From Candidatus Eiseniibacteriota bacterium (GTDB lineage: Bacteria; Arandabacterota; Arandabacteria; JAGLYR01), in assembly GCA_023132135.1 (NCBI GenBank), contig JAGLYR010000004.1, positions 1-17,531 on the forward strand: DNA of 17,531 bases, in the 5' to 3' direction. Below are positions 1-6,679 of the stretch, piece by piece. How positions within the stretch are numbered: the stretch's first letter is position 1; every line of letters starts with the position of its first letter. The translations under genes were made by a program, and so were the position numbers. Under the pieces are notes generated by a model. That model saw only the letters and a program-made list of their open reading frames with translations. It did not search any database and was not told where the DNA came from.

Positions 1-48
1 AGCCACGGCTACGCCTTCGGGAGCGGCTTACAATGTGCTTGAATGTAC

Positions 49-78
49 TTGACGGAGCTGTGAAAGGCGTGATAGCTT
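49..78 (+). promoter_or_regulatory. candidate sigma70-type promoter upstream of the heptose kinase gene
   Basis: A TTGACG hexamer at 49-54 is followed after 18 bases by TAGCTT at 73-78. This fits a -35/-10 pair with a slightly long spacer. Transcription would begin near 85 and leave a leader of about 100 bases before the ATG at 185. The prediction rests on pattern only. Confidence 0.35.
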
Positions 79-137
79 CCGTGGTTGCTTTTCTGTACCG
101 AAGGCGCGTCTGGAAGGAGACCTCCAGCGCGTCGCTT

Positions 138-162
138 TGTGGATAACCCGGCTTGTGGATGA
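138..162 (-). promoter_or_regulatory. two DnaA-box-like 9-mers in the leader of the heptose kinase gene
   Basis: TGTGGATAA at 138-146 is the exact reverse complement of the consensus DnaA box TTATCCACA. TGTGGATGA at 154-162 differs from it by one base and has the same orientation. The two are 16 bases apart, start to start. They could be DnaA regulatory sites, or could arise by chance. No AT-rich unwinding region is seen nearby, so this is not called an origin. Confidence 0.35.
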
Positions 163-184
163 AGCAGGATGCGGAGGCAGGGCT

Positions 185-1171
185 ATGCTCCTCTTGGATG
201 CGGAGAGACTACGATCTATCGTTGAAGGTTTTTCGGACCAGAGAGTTCTCGTTCTCGGCGATTGCATGCTGGATGAGTACTTGTGGGGATCTGTGGTTCG
301 CATCTCGCCAGAGGCCCCGGTCCCCGTGGTGGATGTCAAGGAGGAGACCATTACCCTCGGGGGCGCGGCGAATGTGGCCAGCAATGTTTTCACTCTTGGG
401 GGGAAGCCGAAGCTGGTCGGGGTGATTGGGGACGACAAGGAAGGCGGCTCTTTTCTCGAGAGAATGGAGCACCGGGGATTGGACCTGGACGGGATCGTTC
501 AGACCAGGGATCGGCCTACCACCGTCAAGACGCGCATTGTGGCTCACAACCAGCATGTGGTGCGGGCCGATCGCGAGGCGCGGCGGCCGCTCGAGGAATC
601 CGAGGCCCGGTGGGTTCACGATCGCACCTTCGAGATCCTCGAACAATGCGGAGCCATCATCGTGTCCGACTACGGGAAGGGCGTTATCTCGCCGACTCTT
701 CTGGAAGAGCTCATTACCCGGGCCCGGAGCGCCGGGAAGATGGTCGCCGTGGACCCAAAGATGGCCCATTTCCATTACTACAGCGGCGCCAGCGTGATCA
801 CACCGAACAAGTACGAGGCGAGCCAGGCCGCGGGGCGACCCATAGAGGATGAGACATCCCTCCGTGAGGTGGGCTGGACTCTTCTGGCGAGTTTGAAACT
901 GGATGCGCTGCTCATCACGCGGGGCGAGGAAGGCATGTCGCTTTTCGAAAAAGGGGATCGCTACGTTCATTTGCCTACCCGGGCGCGGGAGGTCTATGAT
1001 GTGACGGGGGCGGGCGACACGGTTATCTCCACCCTGACCCTTGCTGTGGCTGCCGGAGCATCCATGGCAGAGGGGGCCGAGATTGCCAATCAGGCAGCGA
1101 GGATCGCCGTTGGGCAGGTTGGAACTACCAGCGTGACCCGGCAGGCGCTCCTGGAGGCATTTGGTTCGTAA
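185..1171 (+). CDS. rfaE1: D-glycero-beta-D-manno-heptose-7-phosphate kinase (HldE N-terminal type, RfaE1)
   Basis: This PfkB-family sugar kinase (328 aa) phosphorylates D-glycero-D-manno-heptose 7-phosphate at C1, a cytosolic step towards ADP-heptose for lipopolysaccharide core or other surface glycans. The N-terminal PfkB signature GGAANVASN is at residues 59-67. The C-terminal signature DVTGAGDT is at 272-279, where D278 is the expected catalytic base. SDYGKG near 161-166 and TPNKYE near 206-211 also fit this family. The ATG at 185 is chosen because GGAGG lies at 173-177. An upstream in-frame TTG at 137 would add 16 unconserved residues. In many bacteria this domain is fused to the adenylyltransferase (HldE). 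Here the partner is a separate gene 42 bases downstream, which supports the assignment over a generic PfkB kinase. Confidence 0.9.
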   Translation: MLLLDAERLRSIVEGFSDQRVLVLGDCMLDEYLWGSVVRISPEAPVPVVDVKEETITLGGAANVASNVFTLGGKPKLVGVIGDDKEGGSFLERMEHRGLDLDGIVQTRDRPTTVKTRIVAHNQHVVRADREARRPLEESEARWVHDRTFEILEQCGAIIVSDYGKGVISPTLLEELITRARSAGKMVAVDPKMAHFHYYSGASVITPNKYEASQAAGRPIEDETSLREVGWTLLASLKLDALLITRGEEGMSLFEKGDRYVHLPTRAREVYDVTGAGDTVISTLTLAVAAGASMAEGAEIANQAARIAVGQVGTTSVTRQALLEAFGS

Positions 1172-1213
1172 GGGCGGCAGCTCGAAAAAGAATCCGCAGC
1201 ATGGGAGAATGTC

Positions 1214-1705
1214 TTGGGACAAGTGGTCAGTTTGGACGAGCTCCTTGAAATCCGCGAACGCGCGCGACGCGAGAATAGGCGCTTCGTGTTCACCAATGGT
1301 TGCTTCGATCTTCTGCACCGGGGACACGTGGCGTGTCTCGGGGCAGCGCGGGACGTCGGCGATGTGCTGGCCGTGGGACTCAACAGCGACGCATCCGTGC
1401 GTCTCATCAAGGGTGAGAACCGGCCTCTTGTGAAAGAGGAAGATCGGGCGTACGTGGTCGCGGCTCTGGAGGCGGTGGACTACGTGTGTCTCTTTGACGA
1501 ACCGACGCCAAAGGAACTGATCGACAGGCTGGTACCCGATGTTCTGGTCAAGGGCGGGGACTACCGGATCGAGGAAATCGTGGGTCGGGATGCCGTGGAA
1601 AAGGCGGGCGGGAAAGTTGTTGTCGTGCGGCAGGTGCCGGGTCATGGAACCCGGGATCTGGTGGCGCTCATTCTGGACAGATACAGTTGCACCGGGCCGG
1701 AGTGA
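1214..1705 (+). CDS. rfaE2: D-glycero-beta-D-manno-heptose 1-phosphate adenylyltransferase (HldE C-terminal type, RfaE2)
   Basis: This cytidylyltransferase-fold nucleotidyltransferase (163 aa) would join heptose 1-phosphate to AMP from ATP, giving ADP-heptose. The N-terminal TNGCFDLLHRGHV at residues 27-39 carries the HxGH nucleotide-binding motif (H35, H38). GLNSDASVRLIKGENRP follows and KGGDY lies further on, both typical of the family. No ATG is available. The TTG at 1214 follows GGGAGA (1203-1208) and gives the expected N-terminus. The late motif, usually a Ser/Thr-rich STT or STS before a hydrophobic helix, reads GHGTRDLVALIL here, so it is diverged. The gene sits directly after the heptose kinase, so the two are probably co-transcribed and act in consecutive steps (a phosphatase acts between them and is not in this window). 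Confidence 0.88.
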   Translation: MGQVVSLDELLEIRERARRENRRFVFTNGCFDLLHRGHVACLGAARDVGDVLAVGLNSDASVRLIKGENRPLVKEEDRAYVVAALEAVDYVCLFDEPTPKELIDRLVPDVLVKGGDYRIEEIVGRDAVEKAGGKVVVVRQVPGHGTRDLVALILDRYSCTGPE

Positions 1706-1794
1706 AAACGCGGGCCCTCTGAGCTCCGACGGGCAGATCCAGGCGTTGGAGTGGTGGTGGGCAAGGGCAGGTGGACATGAACGGAGGGCGTTCC

Positions 1795-3117
1795 TTGGGA
1801 CGAAAACGTGTGATCATCATGGGGGCAGCCGGGAGGGATTTCCACAACTTCAATGTGTGCTACAGGGACGATGAATCCAGGGACGTAGTCGCGTTCACCG
1901 CGACCCAGATTCCCGGTATTGACGGACGGCGGTATCCGGCGGAACTGGCGGGAAAGCTGTACCCGGATGGCATTCCCATCGTTCTGGAAAAGGATCTTGC
2001 CGAACTCATCGCCACGCATGGTGTCGAGGAAGTAATCTTCTCCTACAGTGACGTTGCCCATGTGGATGTGATGCACCATGCCTCGTTGGTCAACGCCTGC
2101 GGTGCGGATTTCGTTCTTCTGAGCGCGGAGAAGACCATGATCAGGTCCAAGGCCCCGGTGGTGTCCATCTGCGCGGTCCGGACGGGTGCGGGCAAGAGCC
2201 AGACAACGCGGCGAGTGTGTGCGATCCTGTCCAACATGGGGAAGAAGGTCGTCGTGGTACGTCACCCGATGCCATATGGCGATCTTGTCAAGCAGCGGGT
2301 GCAGCGCTTTGAGACCGTGAAGGACATGGACAGGCATGAATGCACTGTGGAGGAACGGGAGGAGTACGAACCGCACATTGTTGAGGGGCGCGTCGTATAT
2401 GCGGGAGTGGACTATGGAGAAATCCTGAGAGCCGCTGAGAAGGAGGCGGACGTTGTGATCTGGGATGGCGGCAACAACGACACGTCTTTCTACCGCCCCG
2501 ATCTCCTGATTGTTGTTGCCGATCCTCACCGCGCGGGGCACGAGACCCTCTACTATCCGGGGGAAACGAATTTTCGAATGGCCCAAGTGGTTGTGATCAA
2601 CAAGGAAGATACCGCGAGCCAGGAAGGCATCGAAACCGTGACGGCCAACGTGGCTCGCCTGAACCCGCGCGCGACAGTGATTCACGCGACCTCTCCCTTC
2701 ACGGTGGAGCATCCGGAAATCATCCATGGCAAGCGGGTGATTGTCGTCGAGGACGGTCCGACCCTGACGCATGGAGGGATGCGCTACGGTGTGGGGATCA
2801 AGGCCGCGGAGGCACTGGGAGTGTCCGGCATCATCGACCCGAGGCCCTTCGCGGAAGGCGAGATCCGGGAGGTGTTCGAGCGATACCGTCACCTGGACCG
2901 GGTGCTTCCGGCCATGGGGTACAGCTCCGGGCAGTTGGAGGACCTCCGGAGGACGCTGGACAATGCCGGGCCTGAGGCGGTGGTTGTGGCCACTCCCATT
3001 GATCTGGGGCGCTTGATTGATATCAATTACCCGTCGGTTCGGGTGCGCTACGAACTCAAGGAATCAAGTTCGCCGGATCTGCAGGAGATTCTGAAGAAAC
3101 TGGTTGCCAACCTGTGA
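1795..3117 (+). CDS. P-loop NTPase of the cyclic 2,3-diphosphoglycerate synthetase-like family, function unknown in bacteria
   Basis: About 440 aa. From the TTG at 1795 the N-terminus reads MGRKRVIIMGAAGRDFHNFN, a Rossmann-like start typical of this family (COG2403, as I recall it). Next come ATQIPGIDGRRYP near residues 36-48, a P-loop-like AVRTGAGKSQTTRRV near 127-141, an acidic WDGGNNDTSF near 223-232 and a G4-like NKED near 269-272, suggesting ATP or GTP use. In thermophilic methanogens a relative makes cyclic 2,3-diphosphoglycerate. Bacterial members have no established role that I know of, so that reaction should not be assumed. TTG 1795 is preferred because GGAGGG lies at 1783-1788. ATG 1777 and GTG 1771 are in-frame alternatives adding 6 or 8 residues. 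The stop overlaps the sucC ribosome-binding site region, so it is probably co-transcribed with sucCD. Confidence 0.75.
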   Translation: MGRKRVIIMGAAGRDFHNFNVCYRDDESRDVVAFTATQIPGIDGRRYPAELAGKLYPDGIPIVLEKDLAELIATHGVEEVIFSYSDVAHVDVMHHASLVNACGADFVLLSAEKTMIRSKAPVVSICAVRTGAGKSQTTRRVCAILSNMGKKVVVVRHPMPYGDLVKQRVQRFETVKDMDRHECTVEEREEYEPHIVEGRVVYAGVDYGEILRAAEKEADVVIWDGGNNDTSFYRPDLLIVVADPHRAGHETLYYPGETNFRMAQVVVINKEDTASQEGIETVTANVARLNPRATVIHATSPFTVEHPEIIHGKRVIVVEDGPTLTHGGMRYGVGIKAAEALGVSGIIDPRPFAEGEIREVFERYRHLDRVLPAMGYSSGQLEDLRRTLDNAGPEAVVVATPIDLGRLIDINYPSVRVRYELKESSSPDLQEILKKLVANL

Positions 3118-3127
3118 GGAGGCTGTC

Positions 3128-4276
3128 TTGAACATTCACGAGTATCAGGCGAAGGAGATCTTCCGCAAGCATGGGATTCCCGTGCCTTGGGGGGAGGTTG
3201 CCGAGACGCCGGAACAGGCGAAGAAGCTGGCGGCCGATTTCGGTAAGCCTGTCGTGGTGAAGGCACAGGTTCATGCCGGTGGTCGCGGGAAAGCAGGAGG
3301 GGTCAAACTGGCGGCTGGCGCAGAGGAGGCAGAGACCGCGGCCGGGAAGATCCTGGGGATGGAGATCAAAGGCCTGACGGTTAGGAAGGTGTTGGTCACC
3401 GAGGCCATGGACATCGCCGCGGAGATCTACGTCGGTGTTCTGATGGACCGCAAGTTGGGTGGACCGCTCTTCATGGTGAGTGCAGCGGGCGGCATCGACA
3501 TCGAGCAGGTTGCGAGGGAGACGCCTGAGAAAATACACAAGTTCGCGGTGGATCCACTGCGGGGCCTGCGCTCCTTCGAGGCTAGGAACCTGGCATTCCG
3601 GGTGATGCCCGATGCCGATTCCGCCAAGGCCGCAGCGAAGATCTTCCCATGTTTGTACCAAGCTTTCGCGGACAGCGATGCGTCCCTGGCCGAGATCAAC
3701 CCGCTGATTGTCACCAAGGATGGAGAGGTGTGGGCCATCGATGCGAAGATGAACATTGATGACAACGGACTGGATCGGCGTCCCGAAATCGCTGCCTTGC
3801 GCGACGCGGATGCGGAAGCGCCGGAGGAAGGCGAGGCGAGGAACAGTGAGCTCAGCTACGTGAAGCTCGACGGAAACGTGGGTTGCGTAGTCAACGGCGC
3901 CGGTCTGGCCATGGCCACCATGGATCTCATCAAACACCACGGAGGCGACCCGGCGAACTTCCTCGATATTGGCGGGAGCTCATCGCCCGAAAAAGTCACC
4001 ACAGCGATGCGCATTATATACGCGGACAAGAATGTGAAGTCGATCCTCTTCAACATCTTCGGTGGGATCACGCGCTGTGACGATGTGGCCCGCGGGATCG
4101 TTGAGGCAGTGAAGGGGTCACCGCCTCCGATTCCCATCGTAGTTCGCCTGACGGGGACCAACGAGGAAGAGGGACGAAAGATCCTTGGCAAGACGGACCT
4201 GATTCCTGCGGCTACCATGGACGAAGCGGTGCAGAAAGCCGTGGAGCTGGCCGAGACTCCCGGGGGGACGGCATGA
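3128..4276 (+). CDS. sucC: succinyl-CoA ligase (ADP-forming) subunit beta
   Basis: The beta subunit (382 aa, close to the usual 385-390) pairs with SucD to convert succinyl-CoA, ADP or GDP and phosphate into succinate, CoA and ATP or GTP in the TCA cycle. It opens with NIHEYQAKEIF. The ATP-grasp domain contains VVVKAQVHAGGRGK at residues 42-55. INPL at 190-193 and AIDAKMN near 203-209 supply the metal ligands (N191, D205). The CoA-ligase domain holds NGAGLAMATMD near 256-266 and FNIFGGITRCDD near 308-319. The TTG start at 3128 follows GAGGAGG just upstream and gives the standard N-terminus. The gene is 10 bases after the preceding NTPase gene and 15 bases before sucD. Confidence 0.96.
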   Translation: MNIHEYQAKEIFRKHGIPVPWGEVAETPEQAKKLAADFGKPVVVKAQVHAGGRGKAGGVKLAAGAEEAETAAGKILGMEIKGLTVRKVLVTEAMDIAAEIYVGVLMDRKLGGPLFMVSAAGGIDIEQVARETPEKIHKFAVDPLRGLRSFEARNLAFRVMPDADSAKAAAKIFPCLYQAFADSDASLAEINPLIVTKDGEVWAIDAKMNIDDNGLDRRPEIAALRDADAEAPEEGEARNSELSYVKLDGNVGCVVNGAGLAMATMDLIKHHGGDPANFLDIGGSSSPEKVTTAMRIIYADKNVKSILFNIFGGITRCDDVARGIVEAVKGSPPPIPIVVRLTGTNEEEGRKILGKTDLIPAATMDEAVQKAVELAETPGGTA

Positions 4277-4291
4277 GAAAGGAGATCGGCT

Positions 4292-5164
4292 TTGAGTATC
4301 CTGATTGACGGCAAAACGAAAGTTGTGGTGCAGGGGGCAACCGGGCGTGACGGGTCGTTTCACACGAAGCAGATGCTGGACTACGGGACGGATGTGGTGG
4401 CCGGTGTGACCCCAGGGAAGGCGGGGGAGAGGATCCATGGAGTTCCAGTATTTAACTCCGTGGAGGATGCCGTGAACGAAACCGGCGCCGATACCTCCAT
4501 TCTCTTTGTTCCCCACCGCTTTGCTGTCGACGCGGTCAACGAAGCAGCAGCGGCGGGGATTTCCCTCGTGGTTTGCGTGAGCGAGGGCATTCCCATCCTG
4601 GATATGGCCCGGGTGATGAAGGACCTGAAGAACAACAGTGCGACTCGAATGATCGGTCCGAATTCACCGGGTCTCATCAGTCCCGGGAAGAGCAAGGTGG
4701 GAATCATCCCGGGACAGATCATGGACCAGGGGAATGTCGGGGTTGTGTCCCGCTCCGGTACACTGACCTACGAAGTGGCTCACCATCTCAGCCACGCGGG
4801 GTTCGGACAGTCAACCGTCATCGGGATTGGCGGCGATCCGATCATCGGGACGGGTTTCATTGATGTACTGCGTCTGTTCGAAGCAGATCCGGAAACCGAA
4901 CTGGTGGTTCTCATCGGAGAGATCGGTGGTACCGATGAGGAAGAAGCAGCGCGGTTCATCAAGGAAAAGATGTCGAAGCCGGTGGTGGCTTTCATCGCGG
5001 GACAGACCGCTCCTCCGGGAAGACGCATGGGTCACGCCGGCGCGATCGTGTCCGGCGGCAAAGGAACTGCTAAAGAAAAGATCGAAGCGTTCCGAGATGT
5101 AAACGTGGAAGTTGCGGACATTCCATCGCGCATCGTCGATCTGGTGAAGGCGAAACTGAGTTGA
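4292..5164 (+). CDS. sucD: succinyl-CoA ligase subunit alpha
   Basis: The alpha subunit (290 aa) binds CoA and carries the phosphohistidine that relays phosphate to the nucleotide in SucC. The N-terminal CoA-binding Rossmann domain shows [18 protein letters not shown] at residues 11-28. [18 protein letters not shown] lies at 121-138. The catalytic histidine is H248 in [18 protein letters not shown], with the expected flanking sequence. E211 near [13 protein letters not shown] fits the partner glutamate region. The start is TTG at 4292, behind AAAGGAGA at 4278-4285. The pair sucCD is adjacent as in most bacteria. No clear intrinsic terminator follows the stop. Confidence 0.96.
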   Translation: MSILIDGKTKVVVQGATGRDGSFHTKQMLDYGTDVVAGVTPGKAGERIHGVPVFNSVEDAVNETGADTSILFVPHRFAVDAVNEAAAAGISLVVCVSEGIPILDMARVMKDLKNNSATRMIGPNSPGLISPGKSKVGIIPGQIMDQGNVGVVSRSGTLTYEVAHHLSHAGFGQSTVIGIGGDPIIGTGFIDVLRLFEADPETELVVLIGEIGGTDEEEAARFIKEKMSKPVVAFIAGQTAPPGRRMGHAGAIVSGGKGTAKEKIEAFRDVNVEVADIPSRIVDLVKAKLS

Positions 5165-5218
5165 GGAATTCACGCGACAGATGGTAGCCGCAGAACGTGC
5201 GACCCAGCGAAAAAGAAC

Positions 5219-5247
5219 TTGACAGCTAGCTGGGGTTCGGATAGGTT
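5219..5247 (+). promoter_or_regulatory. candidate distal promoter for the lysine-rich protein gene
   Basis: A perfect -35 TTGACA at 5219-5224 and TAGGTT at 5242-5247 are separated by 17 bases, the ideal spacing. Transcription from here would give a leader of about 140 bases before the ATG at 5394. Confidence 0.5.
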
Positions 5248-5326
5248 GTCGACCGTGAACTGTGAAGCGCACCGACTTGAGATTGGGTGCCAACTGCGGG
5301 TTGTCCGTTGTTGCGGTTCAGGTTTG

Positions 5327-5355
5327 TTGTCGGGTTTCCCCGGAGTGAGTAGAGT
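5327..5355 (+). promoter_or_regulatory. candidate proximal promoter for the lysine-rich protein gene
   Basis: TTGTCG at 5327-5332 and TAGAGT at 5350-5355 are 17 bases apart. Transcription would start near 5362, leaving a leader of about 32 bases containing the GGGGGG ribosome-binding region at 5381-5386. Confidence 0.4.
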
Positions 5356-5393
5356 GTCGGGGGGGCATGCTTCAACAGAAGGGGGGCAGTTAG

Positions 5394-5624
5394 ATGAGCG
5401 CTGCGAAGGTGAAGGCTAAAGCCAAGAAGAAGACGAAGGTCAAAGCCAAGAAGAAGACCAAGGCTAAAGCCAAGAAGAAGACTGTGAAGAAGAAAACCAA
5501 GGCTAAAGCCAAGAAGAAAACCAAGGCTAAAGCCAAGAAGAAAACCGTGAAGAAGAAAACTAAGGCTAAAGCCAAGAAGAAAACCGTGAAGAAGAAAGCC
5601 AAGGCGAAGGCCAGAAAGAGGTAG
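5394..5624 (+). CDS. small lysine-rich histone H1-like repeat protein
   Basis: The product (76 aa) is built from only seven residue types (M, S, A, K, V, T, R), with 43 lysines, 2 arginines, no acidic residue and no proline. It consists of two repeated blocks, TKAKAKKK (8 aa) and TVKKK (5 aa), alternating after a short MSAAKVKAKAKKK start. This resembles the lysine/alanine-rich tails of bacterial histone H1-like proteins, so binding to DNA or RNA through charge is the likely role. That is inference from composition. The ATG at 5394 is preceded by a G-rich ribosome-binding region. It is a single-gene unit: candidate promoters lie upstream and an intrinsic terminator downstream. Codons are mainly AAG for Lys, making the + strand almost all purine and its GC lower than its neighbours. 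It is probably a real gene despite low complexity, but the repeat number may vary between strains or assemblies. Confidence 0.8.
   Translation: MSAAKVKAKAKKKTKVKAKKKTKAKAKKKTVKKKTKAKAKKKTKAKAKKKTVKKKTKAKAKKKTVKKKAKAKARKR
5400..5617 (+). repeat. tandem coding repeats of 24 and 15 bases
   Basis: Units of 24 bases encoding TKAKAKKK and 15 bases encoding TVKKK recur in near-identical DNA form, producing a composite 39-base period in the second half. The near-identity at the DNA level, including the same GCTAAAGCC core, suggests recent expansion by slippage or recombination rather than protein-level constraint alone. Confidence 0.8.
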
Positions 5625-5659
5625 GCATTCGGTTCGCTTCACGGGTTAGTAGATCAGAG

Positions 5660-5690
5660 GGCAGGCGGGTTCACCGCCTGCCTTTTGATT
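5660..5690 (+). terminator. intrinsic terminator after the lysine-rich gene
   Basis: GGCAGGCGG at 5660-5668 pairs perfectly with CCGCCTGCC at 5674-5682 across a five-base loop, followed by TTTTGATT at 5683-5690. This is a 9-bp GC-rich stem with a short U tract, 35 bases after the stop codon. Confidence 0.85.
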
Positions 5691-5756
5691 GTTCCGCGGA
5701 TGACAAGGGTTATCGATGGTATTGAGGGCCCCGCGGGATGAACACGGTGTCGGGTG

Positions 5757-5803
5757 GAAGGGTAAAGATTCTGACTCCGGCAACTGGCCAGGTGGCACCC
5801 TTC
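5757..5803. other. possible structured element upstream of the fab promoter
   Basis: GAAGGGT (5757-5763) can pair with ACCCTTC (5797-5803). The 33 bases between them include the self-complementary CTGGCCAG. It matches no riboswitch or small RNA that I recognise and lies upstream of the fab promoter, so it would not be in that transcript. The remainder of the 266-base gap 5625-5890 shows no gene. Confidence 0.2.
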
Positions 5804-5850
5804 GGACAGTGAGAAGCGCAGGCTATGGTGGCCCGCCGCCGAACTTTCGC

Positions 5851-5879
5851 TTGACAGCACCGTTTTCGTCACATAGCAT
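5851..5879 (+). promoter_or_regulatory. strong sigma70-type promoter of the fatty-acid operon
   Basis: A perfect TTGACA at 5851-5856 and TAGCAT at 5874-5879 are spaced by 17 bases. The expected start of transcription is about 5885-5887, only 4-6 bases before the yceD ATG at 5891, so the mRNA would be almost leaderless. Confidence 0.65.
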
Positions 5880-5890
5880 ACCAAAGCTGT

Positions 5891-6424
5891 ATGGGTAAGT
5901 TTGTACTGGATCTAAGAGATCTGAAGGACGGCAAGAGCACCCGGAGTCTGGTGGGGGACGTGGAGTCTCTGGATCTCTCCAGAGATGAGTATGTCTTCCA
6001 TTCGCCGGTGCGGGTTGAGCTTGAAGTGACCAGGAGTGAGTACGAGATCTCGGTTGTTGGAGAGATCTTGGTCACCGCTCAGGTAGAATGCGCCCGCTGC
6101 GCGTGTGTGTCTACGCGTGAGATAGTGGCCGACTTGAGGGCTCGCTATATCCGAGTCCGCGGCAAGAGCGACTGGAACGGCAGGTCGGAGCACGCTGGGG
6201 TATTTCGGATTCAGTACGATGAGGGCGTGGTGGATCTGAGTGAGGAGATTTGCCAGAGCGTTCTGGTTTCTCTTCCAATGCGGGCCCTCTGCACGTCGGA
6301 CTGCAAGGGATTGTGCCCCTCCTGCGGTGCGAATCTGAACGAGGGGCAGTGCTCATGCAGACGTACACAGAGTCATCCTGCGTGGGCGGCCCTCGAAAAG
6401 CTGAAAGACATCGAGGGGCAATAG
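5891..6424 (+). CDS. yceD: YceD/DUF177 family protein, linked to 23S rRNA and L32
   Basis: The protein (177 aa) matches the DUF177 family, encoded almost universally just before rpmF. Family members have been linked to 23S rRNA accumulation, but the biochemical role is not settled. The conserved central motif VECARC with C67 and C70 is present. A C-terminal cysteine set, C138-x3-C142-x2-C145-x8-C154, is a likely zinc site found in many non-enterobacterial members. The N-terminus MGKFVLDLRDLKDG suits the family, so ATG 5891 is kept although no Shine-Dalgarno sequence precedes it. A promoter ends 11 bases upstream. An internal GTG at 5951 would remove the conserved start. It is the first gene of the fab operon. 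Confidence 0.85.
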   Translation: MGKFVLDLRDLKDGKSTRSLVGDVESLDLSRDEYVFHSPVRVELEVTRSEYEISVVGEILVTAQVECARCACVSTREIVADLRARYIRVRGKSDWNGRSEHAGVFRIQYDEGVVDLSEEICQSVLVSLPMRALCTSDCKGLCPSCGANLNEGQCSCRRTQSHPAWAALEKLKDIEGQ

Positions 6425-6460
6425 TAGAGCCTGCCCACCGCAGAGTCATGGAGGATTGAG

Positions 6461-6640
6461 TTGGCTGTTCCAAAGAGAAAGGTTTCGAAGTCCCGCAGGG
6501 ACAAGCGGCGGACCCACTGGAAGCTGGAGGCTCCGCCGAAATCCATCTGCTCACACTGTCATCAGCCCAAACTGCCTCATCGCGTTTGCCCGCACTGTGG
6601 CTACTATGACGGCAAGAAGGTGCTAGAGGTTGGGTCGTAG
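6461..6640 (+). CDS. rpmF: 50S ribosomal protein L32
   Basis: This 59-residue ribosomal protein begins MAVPKRKVSKSRRDKRRTHW, the characteristic L32 start. It carries a zinc-ribbon pattern CSHC (C30, C33) and CPHC (C43, C46) separated by nine residues, so it is the zinc-binding form. The initiation codon is TTG at 6461, six bases after GGAGG (6450-6454), and the mature protein would begin with Ala. It lies between yceD and plsX, the usual arrangement, 36 bases after yceD and 39 before plsX. Confidence 0.95.
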   Translation: MAVPKRKVSKSRRDKRRTHWKLEAPPKSICSHCHQPKLPHRVCPHCGYYDGKKVLEVGS

Positions 6641-6679
6641 GGGTTCTTGTCTCCCTCCAGAGGGTTTGCTGGGCGCAGA

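Larger units (their letters stand above)
5165..5393. other. 229-base intergenic region between sucD and the lysine-rich gene
   Basis: No convincing coding frame is seen. It holds two promoter-like pairs on the + strand, listed separately, and no clear terminator hairpin for sucCD. The stretch between the promoters has no structure I recognise. Confidence 0.5.

Noticed and set aside
3-146. Open frame from the window edge to the TAA at 144 as the end of an upstream gene
   Set aside because: The 47-codon translation has no recognisable motif and overlaps the likely promoter. Other frames stop at 42 and 52 and are equally uninformative.
209-1645. 478-residue open frame on the - strand across rfaE1 and rfaE2
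   Set aside because: It lies wholly opposite two genes with clear family motifs and has no recognisable domain. Long antisense frames are expected in GC-rich DNA.
1642-2892. 416-residue open frame on the - strand opposite the NTPase gene
   Set aside because: It is a shadow of a well-supported + strand gene, with no motif or start signal of its own.
5226-5642. Leu/Phe-rich antisense frame that could be read as a membrane protein
   Set aside because: The hydrophobic repeats are just the reverse complement of the Lys-rich repeats. It would also start inside the spacer before the terminator.
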